Shown here: piece by piece, positions 15,922 to 24,652 of the stretch
Numbering within the stretch: position 1 is the stretch's first letter
How the letters are laid out: every line of letters begins with the position of its first letter
Assembly: GCA_963799065.1 (NCBI GenBank)
Contig: CAWCVJ010000001.1
Coordinates: forward strand, 992,001-1,056,000
DNA: 64,000 bases
Direction: 5' to 3'
Source of the DNA: JAJPHW01 sp963799065
GTDB taxonomy: Bacteria > Acidobacteriota > Terriglobia > Terriglobales > Acidobacteriaceae
Made by a program: the position numbers and the translations under genes
The notes under the pieces: generated by a model
What the model saw: only the letters and a program-made list of their open reading frames with translations
Told to the model about the DNA's origin: nothing
Database searches by the model: none

Positions 15922-18474
15922 TTAAGGCTTTAACTGCGCGCTCGCTTCTCCCCCAGTTGTCACCGAGATTTTCGGACTCGCCATGGTTCCCGTCACTATG
16001 ATGGTGGGCGCTCCCTCGCGTGCGAACTGTAAGTGCATGCTTTGTCCCCACGATGCCGTTCCCGCGACCGAATAAGTGAAATCCCCTGCCTGCATTTCTC
16101 CGTTGGAAAGTTGGAAGTTGCCATCGTGGAACACCAGATTTCCACGGAAATCATCGATCGCAATCCCGCCCTGCTCCGCGGTCCAGCGGGAGAGCGATCC
16201 ATTATGTAAAGTGATTACTGCTTTGGCGTCCGATGACGCCAGGAATTCCGCCACACTCCATCCCGCCATTTTCATTTCGTAGCTTCCCCCGATTGCGCCG
16301 GAGATCCAGTCGCTGGTCATCAGCGCACCCGCTTTTTCGGCTGCCCCATTCTCCAGTGTGCCGCCGCCGCTATAAGATGGCGGATTGGCGGCAAAGTCAG
16401 CGACCCACTCGCCGGAATGCCTCCCTCCCAACACCGTCCCCCGCAAGTGAGTGAGGGTAAGCTTGCCTTGTTTGAGTTCGACATCGGAGGAGACCCCGCT
16501 GGCTTGAAGTTTGTGCACGAACGCCTGGTCGGCTTTCAATGTTCCTCGTGCTCTCCATCGAAGCAGCGAGGGCAGCAGAGAAGCGCCGTCGTTCGCGGGC
16601 TCATTACCCGGCGCTGAAGAAAGAAATTGATACCACGATCGCGTTCTTGAGTTCGGATGAAACATAGCGTTGAGAGAGTCGGTGGAGATTATGTCCGCGT
16701 GAACATCGAACTGTCCCTCGCATGTCTCCCCACAGGGACGCGGCCATTTCATTGATCCCGTCCACTGCGTGCCTGCCGCCTCCGCTTTTACCCCTTGCAA
16801 TAGAACGGCGTCGGACTTCAAAATGACCACCGCCGAAGCCACGTCAATCGGCTCGCTTGTGCCAGTCAGCCGAATTCGCAGGTCGCCCACATGGATGGTT
16901 CCCAGCACTTTCGGTCGATCGCTCCATCGGCCTGCGGCGCGAAGGTCGAGTCTGGCGGTGCCAGCGGCTCTCAGGGGAACGTTCCACAAACCGGCCAATG
17001 TTACCGCCGTCATAAATGGCCGCGCGGGAACCGCCCCCTGCGCTGTAAACGAATATGCGTGCCTGCCGAATTCGCCGCGCATCATCAGGGGTGTCATTAG
17101 ACTTCCCCCGGCTGGCGCCTTGGCTGCCGTTTGTCCAGTGGCGCTAGCGAAAACCAGGGGCCCCGCGTCCACGCGCACGGGGTGTTCGAGGCCGGATTCG
17201 TGTTTCTCTGCACTCTCTGAAGCGATCGCCAAAGGAATCGATCCGACCGCCAGTTCTTCTCGGCTGCCCGCTCCGTCCACTCGCAAATCATGCACCTCGC
17301 CGGACCCTTGCCACTGCCAATGCGATTTAGCACTGCGACTTATACGCAGTTTTCCATCGATACGTCCGCTCGGGGCGCTGTTGGCGAACTCCCAGGCAGC
17401 GCTTCTCCCCAGTCCCGCCAAGGAGGTCACCGGAACTTCTTGAGCGCTCAGGATTAGGTTCGCAGTCCCCATTCCAGGGGAGACTTCGCCCTGTAAGGTC
17501 GTTACGCCATTGCCTACGGGCGCGGAGCAAAGTATCTCAGTAAACGCTCGATCCCCATATCGCGCCTTGCAATTTGTCTGAAGACGGATCGCTGTATTTC
17601 CTGGAGCGTCGAAACGCCGGAAGTCGCGGACGTTCAGTCCCGTCTGAAGCTCTAATTGCGCCAGCGTTCCCACCGCCGACGCCGTGAGCGTTACGCCTCC
17701 GCGCCATCCAGCGTCGCTCCCGAAAACATACTTTGAGATTTGACCCAGCTGTGCTCCATCCCACTGGGCGGACAACTGAAGCCTGGTTTCGCGCAAGGGT
17801 GCGTTGCCCGCCCATTTTCCTTCCATTCGCAAGATTCCCATATCGCTTAAGCTGTAATCCGACCGCCAGGGCTGCGCTCTTAGCCTCACACCCCACGATG
17901 AGTCTGAATCTTGCCAGAAGGAGAAGTCCGTGTCCGTGAGGGCGTAGGGTGTCTTTTCTTTTCCACGCTTAAAGTTGATTCTTCCCTGCGAAGCTTCGAT
18001 GTAGGGAAATCCGGAAGACCTACCCCGGGACAACGTCTGCCGATGTAAATCTTCCGACCCGCTTCCCAACAGGAGCGATTCAAAATTCCAGCGGCCGCCG
18101 CTCTCCACGAGATTCAGGCTGGGCTCGGTCAGATTGAGTCGGGCAATCTCCACCTTTCCTTGCAGTAGAGAGCGCACTCGAAGCAGAGCCGTCACTTCGG
18201 AGGCGCGCAACATCGGTTCCGCGCTGAACGAAGCATCGTCATAAACAACGAAATTTTCCAGATCGAAGCCGGGTCGTGGGAAAAAACGGAGACTTATGGA
18301 AGAAATCTCGACCGGCCGTCCCACGGCCGCGCTGATGGTTCTCAAGATGCGGTTTTGCAGCCGCCCCGCCGCCGGTCGATAGAAAAACAGCCAGACCAGC
18401 AGCCCCACGGCTAATAGCCCGAACGCAATTTTTCTCCGCGAAGAAGGCGGTCGCGAAGAAAACTCCGAGTTCAC
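15922..18474 (-). CDS. AsmA-like envelope protein
   Basis: 850 residues. The GTG at 18474 overlaps the signal peptidase stop as GTGA, a coupling typical of operons; a longer frame to 18603 would run inside lepB. An N-terminal membrane helix (about 15-32) is followed by the AsmA start region (GRPVEISSISLRFFPRPGFDLENFVVYDD), then a long beta-rich body with repeated Gly/Thr/Ser strands and an AsmA-type C-terminal segment. AsmA/TamB relatives form long beta-grooves in the periplasm and are linked to outer membrane assembly or phospholipid transport. Last gene of the minus-strand run that starts at 23419. Confidence 0.82.
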   Translation of the reverse strand: MNSEFSSRPPSSRRKIAFGLLAVGLLVWLFFYRPAAGRLQNRILRTISAAVGRPVEISSISLRFFPRPGFDLENFVVYDDASFSAEPMLRASEVTALLRVRSLLQGKVEIARLNLTEPSLNLVESGGRWNFESLLLGSGSEDLHRQTLSRGRSSGFPYIEASQGRINFKRGKEKTPYALTDTDFSFWQDSDSSWGVRLRAQPWRSDYSLSDMGILRMEGKWAGNAPLRETRLQLSAQWDGAQLGQISKYVFGSDAGWRGGVTLTASAVGTLAQLELQTGLNVRDFRRFDAPGNTAIRLQTNCKARYGDRAFTEILCSAPVGNGVTTLQGEVSPGMGTANLILSAQEVPVTSLAGLGRSAAWEFANSAPSGRIDGKLRISRSAKSHWQWQGSGEVHDLRVDGAGSREELAVGSIPLAIASESAEKHESGLEHPVRVDAGPLVFASATGQTAAKAPAGGSLMTPLMMRGEFGRHAYSFTAQGAVPARPFMTAVTLAGLWNVPLRAAGTARLDLRAAGRWSDRPKVLGTIHVGDLRIRLTGTSEPIDVASAVVILKSDAVLLQGVKAEAAGTQWTGSMKWPRPCGETCEGQFDVHADIISTDSLNAMFHPNSRTRSWYQFLSSAPGNEPANDGASLLPSLLRWRARGTLKADQAFVHKLQASGVSSDVELKQGKLTLTHLRGTVLGGRHSGEWVADFAANPPSYSGGGTLENGAAEKAGALMTSDWISGAIGGSYEMKMAGWSVAEFLASSDAKAVITLHNGSLSRWTAEQGGIAIDDFRGNLVFHDGNFQLSNGEMQAGDFTYSVAGTASWGQSMHLQFAREGAPTIIVTGTMASPKISVTTGGEASAQLKP

Positions 18475-19238
18475 CGCACGATCCTGAACGTTCGCGACCA
18501 GCGGGTTAAATCGAAGAAATGAATAATCACATGAAGCATGAAACCGACCCGCGCACTGGCCTCCGTTTGCAAGTATTGTCCGGCGGGTGTCTCGAACGAC
18601 CAATAAATAAACATGGGACGGCCAATCACGTTCTCTTTGGGTACGAATCCCCAGAAGCGGCTGTCGAAGCTCACATCGCGGTTATCTCCCATGCCAAAAT
18701 AATTTCCTTCGGGGACGACGATATCCTCGCCTTGCATGTGCTGCGACAATTCGTCCTGCCAGTACTGCGGCACACCGTACATATCCGACGGCGCCACCGC
18801 CGGGAAATTCGCGCTATAGGGGTTGTACCCCAACTCCGGGTTATGAATGACATAGGGTTCGTCGAGCTTCTCACCGTTGCGGTAAACCACTCCGTCGCGT
18901 AGATGAATGCGATCGCCCGGGATACCCATGACCCGCTTCACTACGTAAAGCCCTGGCGTCTCCGGGGACAGAAACACAAAAATATCGCCGCGTTTGATCT
19001 CGCGATAGGGAAGGATGGGCGCCAGCCACCTGGTTGGCGGCGAAAACTGCACCCGGTTCACAAAGACATGGTCTCCGATGAGCAGCGTGTTCTCCATCGA
19101 ACTCGATGGAATCTCGAAGGCCTGAAAGGCAAACGTGATAATAAAAAGCCCTGTGACCAACACCGAGCACAGCGAAGCCAGAAATTCAACCGTCGTTTCG
19201 CGCGGTTTTTCTTCCTTCTCTATTTCTTTCTTTGCCAC
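18471..19238 (-). CDS. lepB: Signal peptidase I, second copy
   Basis: Type I signal peptidase (S26), which removes signal peptides on the outer face of the inner membrane. Start taken at the GTG at 19238 (255 residues) because GAGGA lies 9 bases upstream; an in-frame ATG at 19298 lies inside the preceding lepB and has no ribosome binding site. One membrane helix (about 18-40) leads into the catalytic Ser47 (PSSSM); the general base is Lys101 (VVKRVMGIPGD), and the C-terminal box GDNRDVSFDSRFWG is present. Extra segments NPYSANFPAVAPSDMYG and a hydrophobic C-terminal stretch (FMLHVIIHFF) differ from copy 1. Translationally coupled to the AsmA gene. Confidence 0.93.
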   Translation of the reverse strand: MAKKEIEKEEKPRETTVEFLASLCSVLVTGLFIITFAFQAFEIPSSSMENTLLIGDHVFVNRVQFSPPTRWLAPILPYREIKRGDIFVFLSPETPGLYVVKRVMGIPGDRIHLRDGVVYRNGEKLDEPYVIHNPELGYNPYSANFPAVAPSDMYGVPQYWQDELSQHMQGEDIVVPEGNYFGMGDNRDVSFDSRFWGFVPKENVIGRPMFIYWSFETPAGQYLQTEASARVGFMLHVIIHFFDLTRWSRTFRIVR

Positions 19239-19267
19239 TGGAAAGGTTCCTCGTGCGAAGATTCGGT

Positions 19268-20122
19268 CTAGTAGATTAGCCGGAGCGTCCGGTTCCATCG
19301 CATGCGCTGGACCACGTGCGTCACCGCATAGATGAGATGAGTGAGTTTATCACCTGTCGCGGTCTTGCCGATTCCATCCTGCTCTTCGTCGCCGTTCACC
19401 GACCAGTAAATCAGCAGCGGCCTTCCGACAATATTTTCACGCGGAACAAATCCCCAATAGCGGCTGTCGAGGCTCTCATCGCGGTTGTCGCCCATCACGA
19501 AGTAATAGCCTTGGGGGACGATCAGTTGGCCTTCGTCGACCAACTTCCTCATTTGCAGCCACCACTTCCCCTCAAGCCCAGGCACGGGAATGTTGATCCG
19601 CGGAAAGTCATCCCGAAAGACATCCCGGCTCGTCGCGGTATACTGCACATAATCTTCCTGAAGCGGAACGCCGTTGATGTACACCTGACGATGGATCAGG
19701 CGTATGCGATCGCCGGGCAATCCAATCACGCGCTTCACAAAATGTTCGCTGGGATTCACCGGATAATGAAATACGATCACGTCATCGCGTTTCACCGGGC
19801 GATAGGGAAGCAGTCGATCCCAGAAACTACCACCGCCGTACCGCAGCTTGTCCACCAGCAGATAATCGCCGATTAACAGCGTCTTCTCCATCGATTCCGA
19901 CGGAATCTGGAATGCCTGCACGATGAACGTGATCACAAAGACGGCAATGATTACCGTCGCCAACAGAGACTGCACCGATCCCGGCCAGTCGTGAATCTGC
20001 CAGTTCTTGTCTCTTTTCCCGGAATGTTGGGGGCGTGTACTCGAAATCAAAACTGGCGATGCGGCCCCACCTCGCGATGCAGTCTCGATCAGCACCGGAT
20101 TGACCGTCCCTTCATTGGACAT
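19268..20122 (-). CDS. lepB: Signal peptidase I, first copy
   Basis: 284 residues from the ATG at 20122, which overlaps the rnc stop by 11 bases; a longer frame reaches back inside rnc and has no family-like sequence. A Pro/Ser-rich N-terminal tail precedes the membrane helix (about 50-70). Catalytic Ser77 (PSESM) and Lys130 (VKRVIGLPGD) are present, with the box GDNRDESLDSRYWG. The two lepB proteins share the core but not the insert between the Lys and GDNRD boxes, so they may have different substrate preferences. Third member of the rnc operon. Confidence 0.95.
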   Translation of the reverse strand: MSNEGTVNPVLIETASRGGAASPVLISSTRPQHSGKRDKNWQIHDWPGSVQSLLATVIIAVFVITFIVQAFQIPSESMEKTLLIGDYLLVDKLRYGGGSFWDRLLPYRPVKRDDVIVFHYPVNPSEHFVKRVIGLPGDRIRLIHRQVYINGVPLQEDYVQYTATSRDVFRDDFPRINIPVPGLEGKWWLQMRKLVDEGQLIVPQGYYFVMGDNRDESLDSRYWGFVPRENIVGRPLLIYWSVNGDEEQDGIGKTATGDKLTHLIYAVTHVVQRMRWNRTLRLIY

Positions 20123-20873
20123 GAGACTCTGCACCCGAGGTTTCGCGGCTCTCGATATACTCCAGGACTTGTTGGGCCGCCGCCTGTTCTGCGCTCTTTT
20201 TTGTGGAAGCCCGCGCCCTTCCCACAAACTCCGCAGCTTTTTCCTTCCCGTTACGCAGTTTCGCTTCAACGGTAAACATCTTGCGGTGTTCCGGTCCTTC
20301 TTCCTTCACCAGAGCGTACACCGGCTGAGGCCGTCCGCTGGATTGCAACTTCTCCTGTAACGCCGACTTGAAGTCCGCCCTCGGCAGATCTTCCATACCA
20401 TTCTGTCTGCCTCGAAACTCCGGTTCAATAACTCGGTCGATCACCAGTCGTCGGGCTGTCTCCAATCCTCCATCCAGATACGCGGCAGCAAGGATGGCCT
20501 CGAAGGCGTCCACCAGGAGCGCTGGTTTCTCCCGCCCACCACTTTTTTCCTCGCCCCGGCCGAGCCGCAAATGTTCGCCCACGTTGAGTTCCTCAGCCAC
20601 CCTTATAAGATGCTTCTGGCTGACCAGGTGAGCTCTTAACTTGTGAAGCCTTCCTTCGCTGTACTCAGGAAATCGCCGATATAACTCCTCGGCCGAGACC
20701 ATCCCCAGCACCGCGTCACCCAGAAATTCGAGTTGCTCGTTGTCAGTGGGAGTTTGTGTAGCTCCCAACTCCCGCGCATGGGACGAGTGGGTCAACGCCC
20801 TCCGCAAGAGCTCGATCCGAATAAATCGGTATCCCAGCGCCGCTTGCAGCTTCTCAAGAGGGTCGGATTTCAT
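20112..20873 (-). CDS. rnc: Ribonuclease III
   Basis: 253 residues; cuts double-stranded RNA in rRNA and mRNA maturation. Start chosen at the ATG at 20873, with GGAG 11 bases upstream and the family-typical opening MKSDPLEKLQAALGYRF; a GTG at 20915 is possible. Signature NEQLEFLGDAVL at 45-56, with the second acidic pair in VDAFEAILAAAYLDGG (Asp122, Glu125). A C-terminal dsRNA-binding domain (about 170-245) ends in the Lys/Ala-rich helix TKKSAEQAAAQQVLEYI. It sits between a TPR protein and the lepB pair; rnc next to lepB is an old arrangement also seen in E. coli. Confidence 0.96.
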   Translation of the reverse strand: MKSDPLEKLQAALGYRFIRIELLRRALTHSSHARELGATQTPTDNEQLEFLGDAVLGMVSAEELYRRFPEYSEGRLHKLRAHLVSQKHLIRVAEELNVGEHLRLGRGEEKSGGREKPALLVDAFEAILAAAYLDGGLETARRLVIDRVIEPEFRGRQNGMEDLPRADFKSALQEKLQSSGRPQPVYALVKEEGPEHRKMFTVEAKLRNGKEKAAEFVGRARASTKKSAEQAAAQQVLEYIESRETSGAESHVQ

Positions 20874-20920
20874 GTTCGCAGGAACTCCGGCAAGCAATAG
20901 GCAAGAATGCTCCACCAGTT

Positions 20921-21811
20921 CTAATTCGGCGCCGGGGTCGCGCCCGGCGGCTTTGCCGGAGGCGGCGCGCCTCCCGTCAGCTGGGCCAGTCGATCTCGCT
21001 CTCTTCGCGCCAAAGTGCCCGCGCTGGTCCCGTCCTGCGTCAATTCGACGGCATGTTGCGCCACCTTGAGCGCCTCCGGATACCGATTCTGTTTGTCCAA
21101 TGTCAGGGCCAGCCGTAACACCACCACGGGATCGGGATTCTCGGGATAGATGTCGAGAGACTTTCGATAATTAGCCTCCGCGTCGGCATATTTCTCCATG
21201 CCGAATTGTGCCGTCCCGATCAACGAATAGGCGGTAGACTTCAGCGACGCCTTATATTGATCGACCTTCTCTTGTGGTGTGCCCGCCGGAATAATCACAT
21301 CGGTTTCCACGGTTTGGATTGATCTCTCTGCATCCTTAATGCCTTCGTCGAAACGCTGATCTTTATCGATATCGGTATCGCGGGTGCGCTCGATGATCAC
21401 CTCAGCCGCCCCCACCAACGCTTCCGGATCGTCAGGATCGAGTTTCAACACTTTCTGCGCCACTTCCAGCATCTGGTCGGAGTTGTTGGCACCCTGATAC
21501 GCTCGCATAGCATTGCGATACAAGAGCACTCGCAATTCGCTCGTTGGAAACTTGGTGGCGAAGTCGTCCGCCGCTTTCTCAATCGCCGCAGGATCGGTGC
21601 CTGCGACCGCTGCGCGATAAGCGTCGAATTCAGGCTGAGTCTTCGCCTGCGGTGGAGTTTTGCCCTGGGCTGGCGCTGTGGCCCCCGGCTTCGCTGCGGG
21701 CGTTGTGTTTTGACCCCCCGGCGCAGGGCCGGTCCCAGACGGCGCCTGCTGGCCGTGCATCGACGCTACCGCTAATCCTAAAATCGCGATCAATCGTGCC
21801 GTCAGCTTCAT
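20921..21811 (-). CDS. Periplasmic TPR protein
   Basis: 296 residues with a signal peptide (MKLTARLIAILGLAVASMHG), a Pro/Gly/Ala/Gln-rich low-complexity linker (about 21-60) and TPR-type helices. The clearest TPRs are at about 125-155 and 205-270 (YADAEANYRKSLDIYPENPD; YPEALKVAQHAVELT). A Pro/Ala-rich tail ends the protein. TPRs scaffold protein-protein contacts. AGGAG lies 6 bases before the ATG. It follows another secreted TPR protein and precedes rnc on the same strand, so it is probably co-transcribed with the rnc-lepB-lepB-AsmA genes. Confidence 0.78.
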   Translation of the reverse strand: MKLTARLIAILGLAVASMHGQQAPSGTGPAPGGQNTTPAAKPGATAPAQGKTPPQAKTQPEFDAYRAAVAGTDPAAIEKAADDFATKFPTSELRVLLYRNAMRAYQGANNSDQMLEVAQKVLKLDPDDPEALVGAAEVIIERTRDTDIDKDQRFDEGIKDAERSIQTVETDVIIPAGTPQEKVDQYKASLKSTAYSLIGTAQFGMEKYADAEANYRKSLDIYPENPDPVVVLRLALTLDKQNRYPEALKVAQHAVELTQDGTSAGTLARRERDRLAQLTGGAPPPAKPPGATPAPN

Positions 21812-21856
21812 CCATTCTCCTTCAAAGAGTTCCCAAATTTCCTTACCCGACCGAGC

Positions 21857-23419
21857 CTACTGCGTTTGTTCCGGCTGTGGAGCGTGAGGCGGCGCATACG
21901 GCGCCGCAATGCCTTTTTCCGCTGCCGCTTTCACTTCCGGTAACGCGCTGCCTGCATCCAGCGCCGCTCGGTAGTGTACCAGCGCCTCGGTTCGTTCTTC
22001 CTGCAAATCGAAAATCCTTCCCAAATAAATATTGGACCACGCCACCACCTTGGTCTCACGCGTACTGTCGAGCGCTCGCTCGAAGTATCCCCGCGCCCCT
22101 TCGAGATCTCGCTTCATGGTGGCAATCTGCGCCAGGAGAAATAGCGCACGGCCGTGATCTTCATCCTTATCGGCCAGCGCTTCTTCCGCCAACTTTTGCG
22201 CGGTCGTGGGATCGCCCGCCGCGAGCCGCTGCTCCGCCGTCACCATCAGACTGCCTTCCGCCGTGCGCGTAGTCTGCAACAACTCAGGATCGGCCCTGCT
22301 GGCGAATTGAATCGCTGCCGCTGTCTTCGCCTCTTTTCCGACGTCGACATTCCCCAGCATTGCCCCGTACGCCAGCCGAAAGTTTGTCGTCCCTTGTTCA
22401 AAGAGAGCCAGTTGATCGTAAAAATAACGTGTCAGCACAAACCCCTGCTCCATCGCCGCTTCGATCGCCTCGCGCCTCTGCAAGTCTTCTTTGCCCGAAA
22501 AGCTCATGCGGGTCTCGATCGCCCGAATCAGGCACTCGGTCACCAGTAGGGAAGAGTCCTCCTTGAAACTTCGATCCATCGGCGCCGTCTTTACCGACTG
22601 TAGCAACGGCTCCATACGCTTAAACTCGGCGGGATACTTCAACGCTTGCGGATCCAGCAAATAATGCAGAAAAGTATGTCGGATCTGCGCTGTCTTTAAT
22701 TCCGTCCCAGTCGCGCCCGGCGAAATGATGACAAAATAATCCGCTCCATAGTTGCGCGCATTGGTCTGCCCCGGCGATCCCATAGGGTCCAGGATCACCT
22801 CAAAGTTGTGACCCAAATATCCCGCCGAAGGCAGCTTGAGATAAACCTCGGTGTCGAACAACATCTTCGCCACCGGATCGTGATACGCCCGCGTCAGCGC
22901 CGCAAACGCCGCCGCATGTTTCAGCCACAGCCCATGAAGTCCGGCCTGCGCATAAAACTTCGGCAATACAGGCACAATGCTATCCACCGCAGTCGCGTCG
23001 GGCGGCGTATCCGCCTCTTTCGCTTTCAACGCCAACGCCGGGGGCGGTGTCAAATAAAGTGCCAGCGAGACGTACTGCGCCAGATTGCGCGCCTGGTCGG
23101 GGTTTGCATGCGCCGCATACAAATCGCACATCGTCCCCCGCGTCTGCTGCAAATCGGCGGACGAGGCCACCGTACTCTCCACCTCAGTCCTGATCTGCGC
23201 CCGCAACGGATTGGAGACGTTCAACTCTGCATCGTAACCGCAGCTGTTAATCGCGGTCAGTACCGTAAATAACGTCTCGCTATTGTCCAGGGCGACCGGG
23301 GGATTGTCCGCCGCACAAGCCTGCGTCCCGAACCGACACAATGCCAGTAAAGTCAATGAGAGAAGGGAAGACGTAATCCCCAATACTGCCCGCACGGCGC
23401 GCCTCAAGAGATCCTTCAC
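21857..23419 (-). CDS. Secreted TPR-containing protein of unknown function
   Basis: 520 residues from a GTG at 23419. A signal peptide (about 1-36, ending TQACA) is followed by a helical domain with conserved-looking segments LNSCGYD-type (AINSCGYDAELN), HFLEV-like (LGHNFEVILDPMGSPGQTNARNYGADYFV) and IRHTFLHYLLDP. The second half (about 400-510) carries TPR units (GRALFLLAQIATMKRDLEGARGYFERALD; EERTEALVHYRAALDAGS). The HxxxHY-like segment IRHTFLHYLLDP recalls gluzincin helices, but no second metal site is evident, so I do not call a peptidase. First gene of the rnc operon. Confidence 0.7.
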   Translation of the reverse strand: MKDLLRRAVRAVLGITSSLLSLTLLALCRFGTQACAADNPPVALDNSETLFTVLTAINSCGYDAELNVSNPLRAQIRTEVESTVASSADLQQTRGTMCDLYAAHANPDQARNLAQYVSLALYLTPPPALALKAKEADTPPDATAVDSIVPVLPKFYAQAGLHGLWLKHAAAFAALTRAYHDPVAKMLFDTEVYLKLPSAGYLGHNFEVILDPMGSPGQTNARNYGADYFVIISPGATGTELKTAQIRHTFLHYLLDPQALKYPAEFKRMEPLLQSVKTAPMDRSFKEDSSLLVTECLIRAIETRMSFSGKEDLQRREAIEAAMEQGFVLTRYFYDQLALFEQGTTNFRLAYGAMLGNVDVGKEAKTAAAIQFASRADPELLQTTRTAEGSLMVTAEQRLAAGDPTTAQKLAEEALADKDEDHGRALFLLAQIATMKRDLEGARGYFERALDSTRETKVVAWSNIYLGRIFDLQEERTEALVHYRAALDAGSALPEVKAAAEKGIAAPYAPPHAPQPEQTQ

Positions 23420-23567
23420 AATTAACGCTAGTGTATAGAGGTTCCGCGCAGAGGGTCAACGAAGCGGGCGGAGAAAACTTGTCACGGTTTGTCAGGAAAA
23501 TCCAACCAACTGGTGCCCGGTCGCGTCAAAGAGAGACAGATGCAACCTAATACCCGCGGGAGGAACC

Positions 23568-23792
23568 ATGGCTAAGCTCAACACGCCCACGCGCGACCGC
23601 ATTGCCAGCAGAAAGTTCGCATTTCCCAAACAGCGCAAGGAGCCACTGGAAAACGCCTCTCATGTGCGCAACGCCGCAGCCCGCTTCAACCAGGTGGAAG
23701 GCGTCACCGAAGCGGAAAAAAGAGCCGCGTGGAAGCGAATCCAATCCGCCGCCAGCAAATATGGCGTCGAATTGGAGAAAAAGCCTGCCTAG
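23568..23792 (+). CDS. Small basic protein, DUF6582-like
   Basis: 74 residues, highly basic, no membrane segment. GGAGG lies just before the ATG, which argues that it is expressed. The pattern (TPTRDRIASRKFAFPKQRKEPLENASHVRNAAARF) matches the small DUF6582 family: a short motif around phenylalanine and proline (KFAFP, then an acidic/polar turn) followed by an Asn/Ala helix (HVRNAAARFNQV). Family members occur in bacteria and on phage genomes; their role is unknown, though an RNA- or DNA-binding role is possible from charge. Stands alone. Confidence 0.72.
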   Translation: MAKLNTPTRDRIASRKFAFPKQRKEPLENASHVRNAAARFNQVEGVTEAEKRAAWKRIQSAASKYGVELEKKPA

Positions 23793-23924
23793 CCGCAAAC
23801 CGATGTAGTCTCTGACCGTTATCGGGGCGACGAGATACGGTGAACAGGTTCAGAGCGCCCGCCACCAACGCGGCCTTGCCTTGCAACCATTTCTTCGCCG
23901 CCTTTTTCGGTGCACTCGCCGTTT

Positions 23925-24221
23925 TCATGGCGCCTTCGACAGTAAACCCTCTACTAAAGCTGTCCACTCGGCTTCGAGATCAGATCTGTAGAAGCTGCGT
24001 CCAGCGCGCTGGTACCAGTATTCGGCGTTCGAGGCGTTGTCCTCTTTTCGGTGCAGGTACGCGTGGACCGCCATCCCCTCTGGGGATTCGAGTTCGTCCA
24101 CGAGGGCGTGCGCCCGAGTCCAATCGCCTTTGGCGTCCCACCATAATGCTGCCAGCGGAGCGGACAAATCGGTGGGAGGCGTTGGTCGTCGCAAGAGCTC
24201 GGTGAATTCGCTGGTGTTCAT
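23925..24221 (-). CDS. Conserved hypothetical protein (98 aa)
   Basis: 98 residues, cytoplasmic, with the conserved run ALWWDAKGDWTRAHALVDEL, then EGMAVHAYLHRKEDN and NAEYWYQRAGR. It belongs to a widespread but uncharacterised small bacterial family whose HAYLHRKEGD-type motif is nearly invariant; this copy keeps the His, Arg, Lys and Glu. The helix pairs look TPR-like. It is transcribed divergently from the small Cys-containing gene at 24282. No function assigned. Confidence 0.82.
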   Translation of the reverse strand: MNTSEFTELLRRPTPPTDLSAPLAALWWDAKGDWTRAHALVDELESPEGMAVHAYLHRKEDNASNAEYWYQRAGRSFYRSDLEAEWTALVEGLLSKAP

Positions 24222-24281
24222 CTTCTTGCCCCGTCCCCGCTATACTATCTTTTTTCAGCACGACCAGGGAACGGAGAAAAC

Positions 24282-24518
24282 ATGTCGACTCTGAGAGAAT
24301 TTCAATGCGAGATCTGCGGGATCGTTAGCGACCACCCCATGCACTGGTATGTGATCGAATGCGGCGATCAGAAGCTGGCCGTCATCAAGTGGGATCTGAC
24401 CGCGGCCAACAGTCCGACTGCGCGTCATTTCTGTGGCGAAGCCCACGCTCAGGTCTACATCAGCCGGTGGTTTGAATCCATCTGTGCCCCACCCAAGCAG
24501 GTTTTCAAGGTCTCGTAA
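24282..24518 (+). CDS. Small Cys-containing hypothetical protein (78 aa)
   Basis: 78 residues with GGAG 5 bases before the ATG. Cys pair FQCEICG near the N-terminus (Cys9, Cys12), a His-Trp segment HPMHWYVIECG (another Cys), and a C-terminal FCGEAHAQVYISRWF. The CxxC...C(G)xxH layout would suit a small zinc-binding fold. No known family recognised. It precedes sucC by 134 bases containing a separate promoter-like region. Confidence 0.65.
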   Translation: MSTLREFQCEICGIVSDHPMHWYVIECGDQKLAVIKWDLTAANSPTARHFCGEAHAQVYISRWFESICAPPKQVFKVS

Positions 24519-24560
24519 GGAAATTCGCGAGACCTGCGTTTGCCCATTCCTCATCCCTTC

Positions 24561-24600
24561 TATAAACTTAGTAGTTCGCTGCCTTGCAATCCCGAACTAC
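24561..24600 (+). promoter_or_regulatory. sucC upstream -10-like box and 8-bp dyad
   Basis: TATAAA at 24561-24566 is followed by a perfect inverted repeat GTAGTTCG (24571-24578) / CGAACTAC (24593-24600), 14-base loop. It would lie at or just after the transcription start, 52 bases before the sucC ATG: an operator or 5'-UTR hairpin. Confidence 0.45.
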
Positions 24601-24652
24601 CAGCAAGCGCCTTCCGAACAGTGACTGAGCGGCACCTGAACGAACCATTCAT

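Noticed and set aside
21857..23419. A gluzincin peptidase on account of HTFLHYLL
   Set aside because: The second metal ligand and a family-wide motif are missing; only TPR-type structure is supported.
23568..23792. A phage-derived gene because of its DUF6582-like sequence
   Set aside because: No phage neighbours, integrase or att-like repeats are nearby; the family also occurs in ordinary chromosomes.
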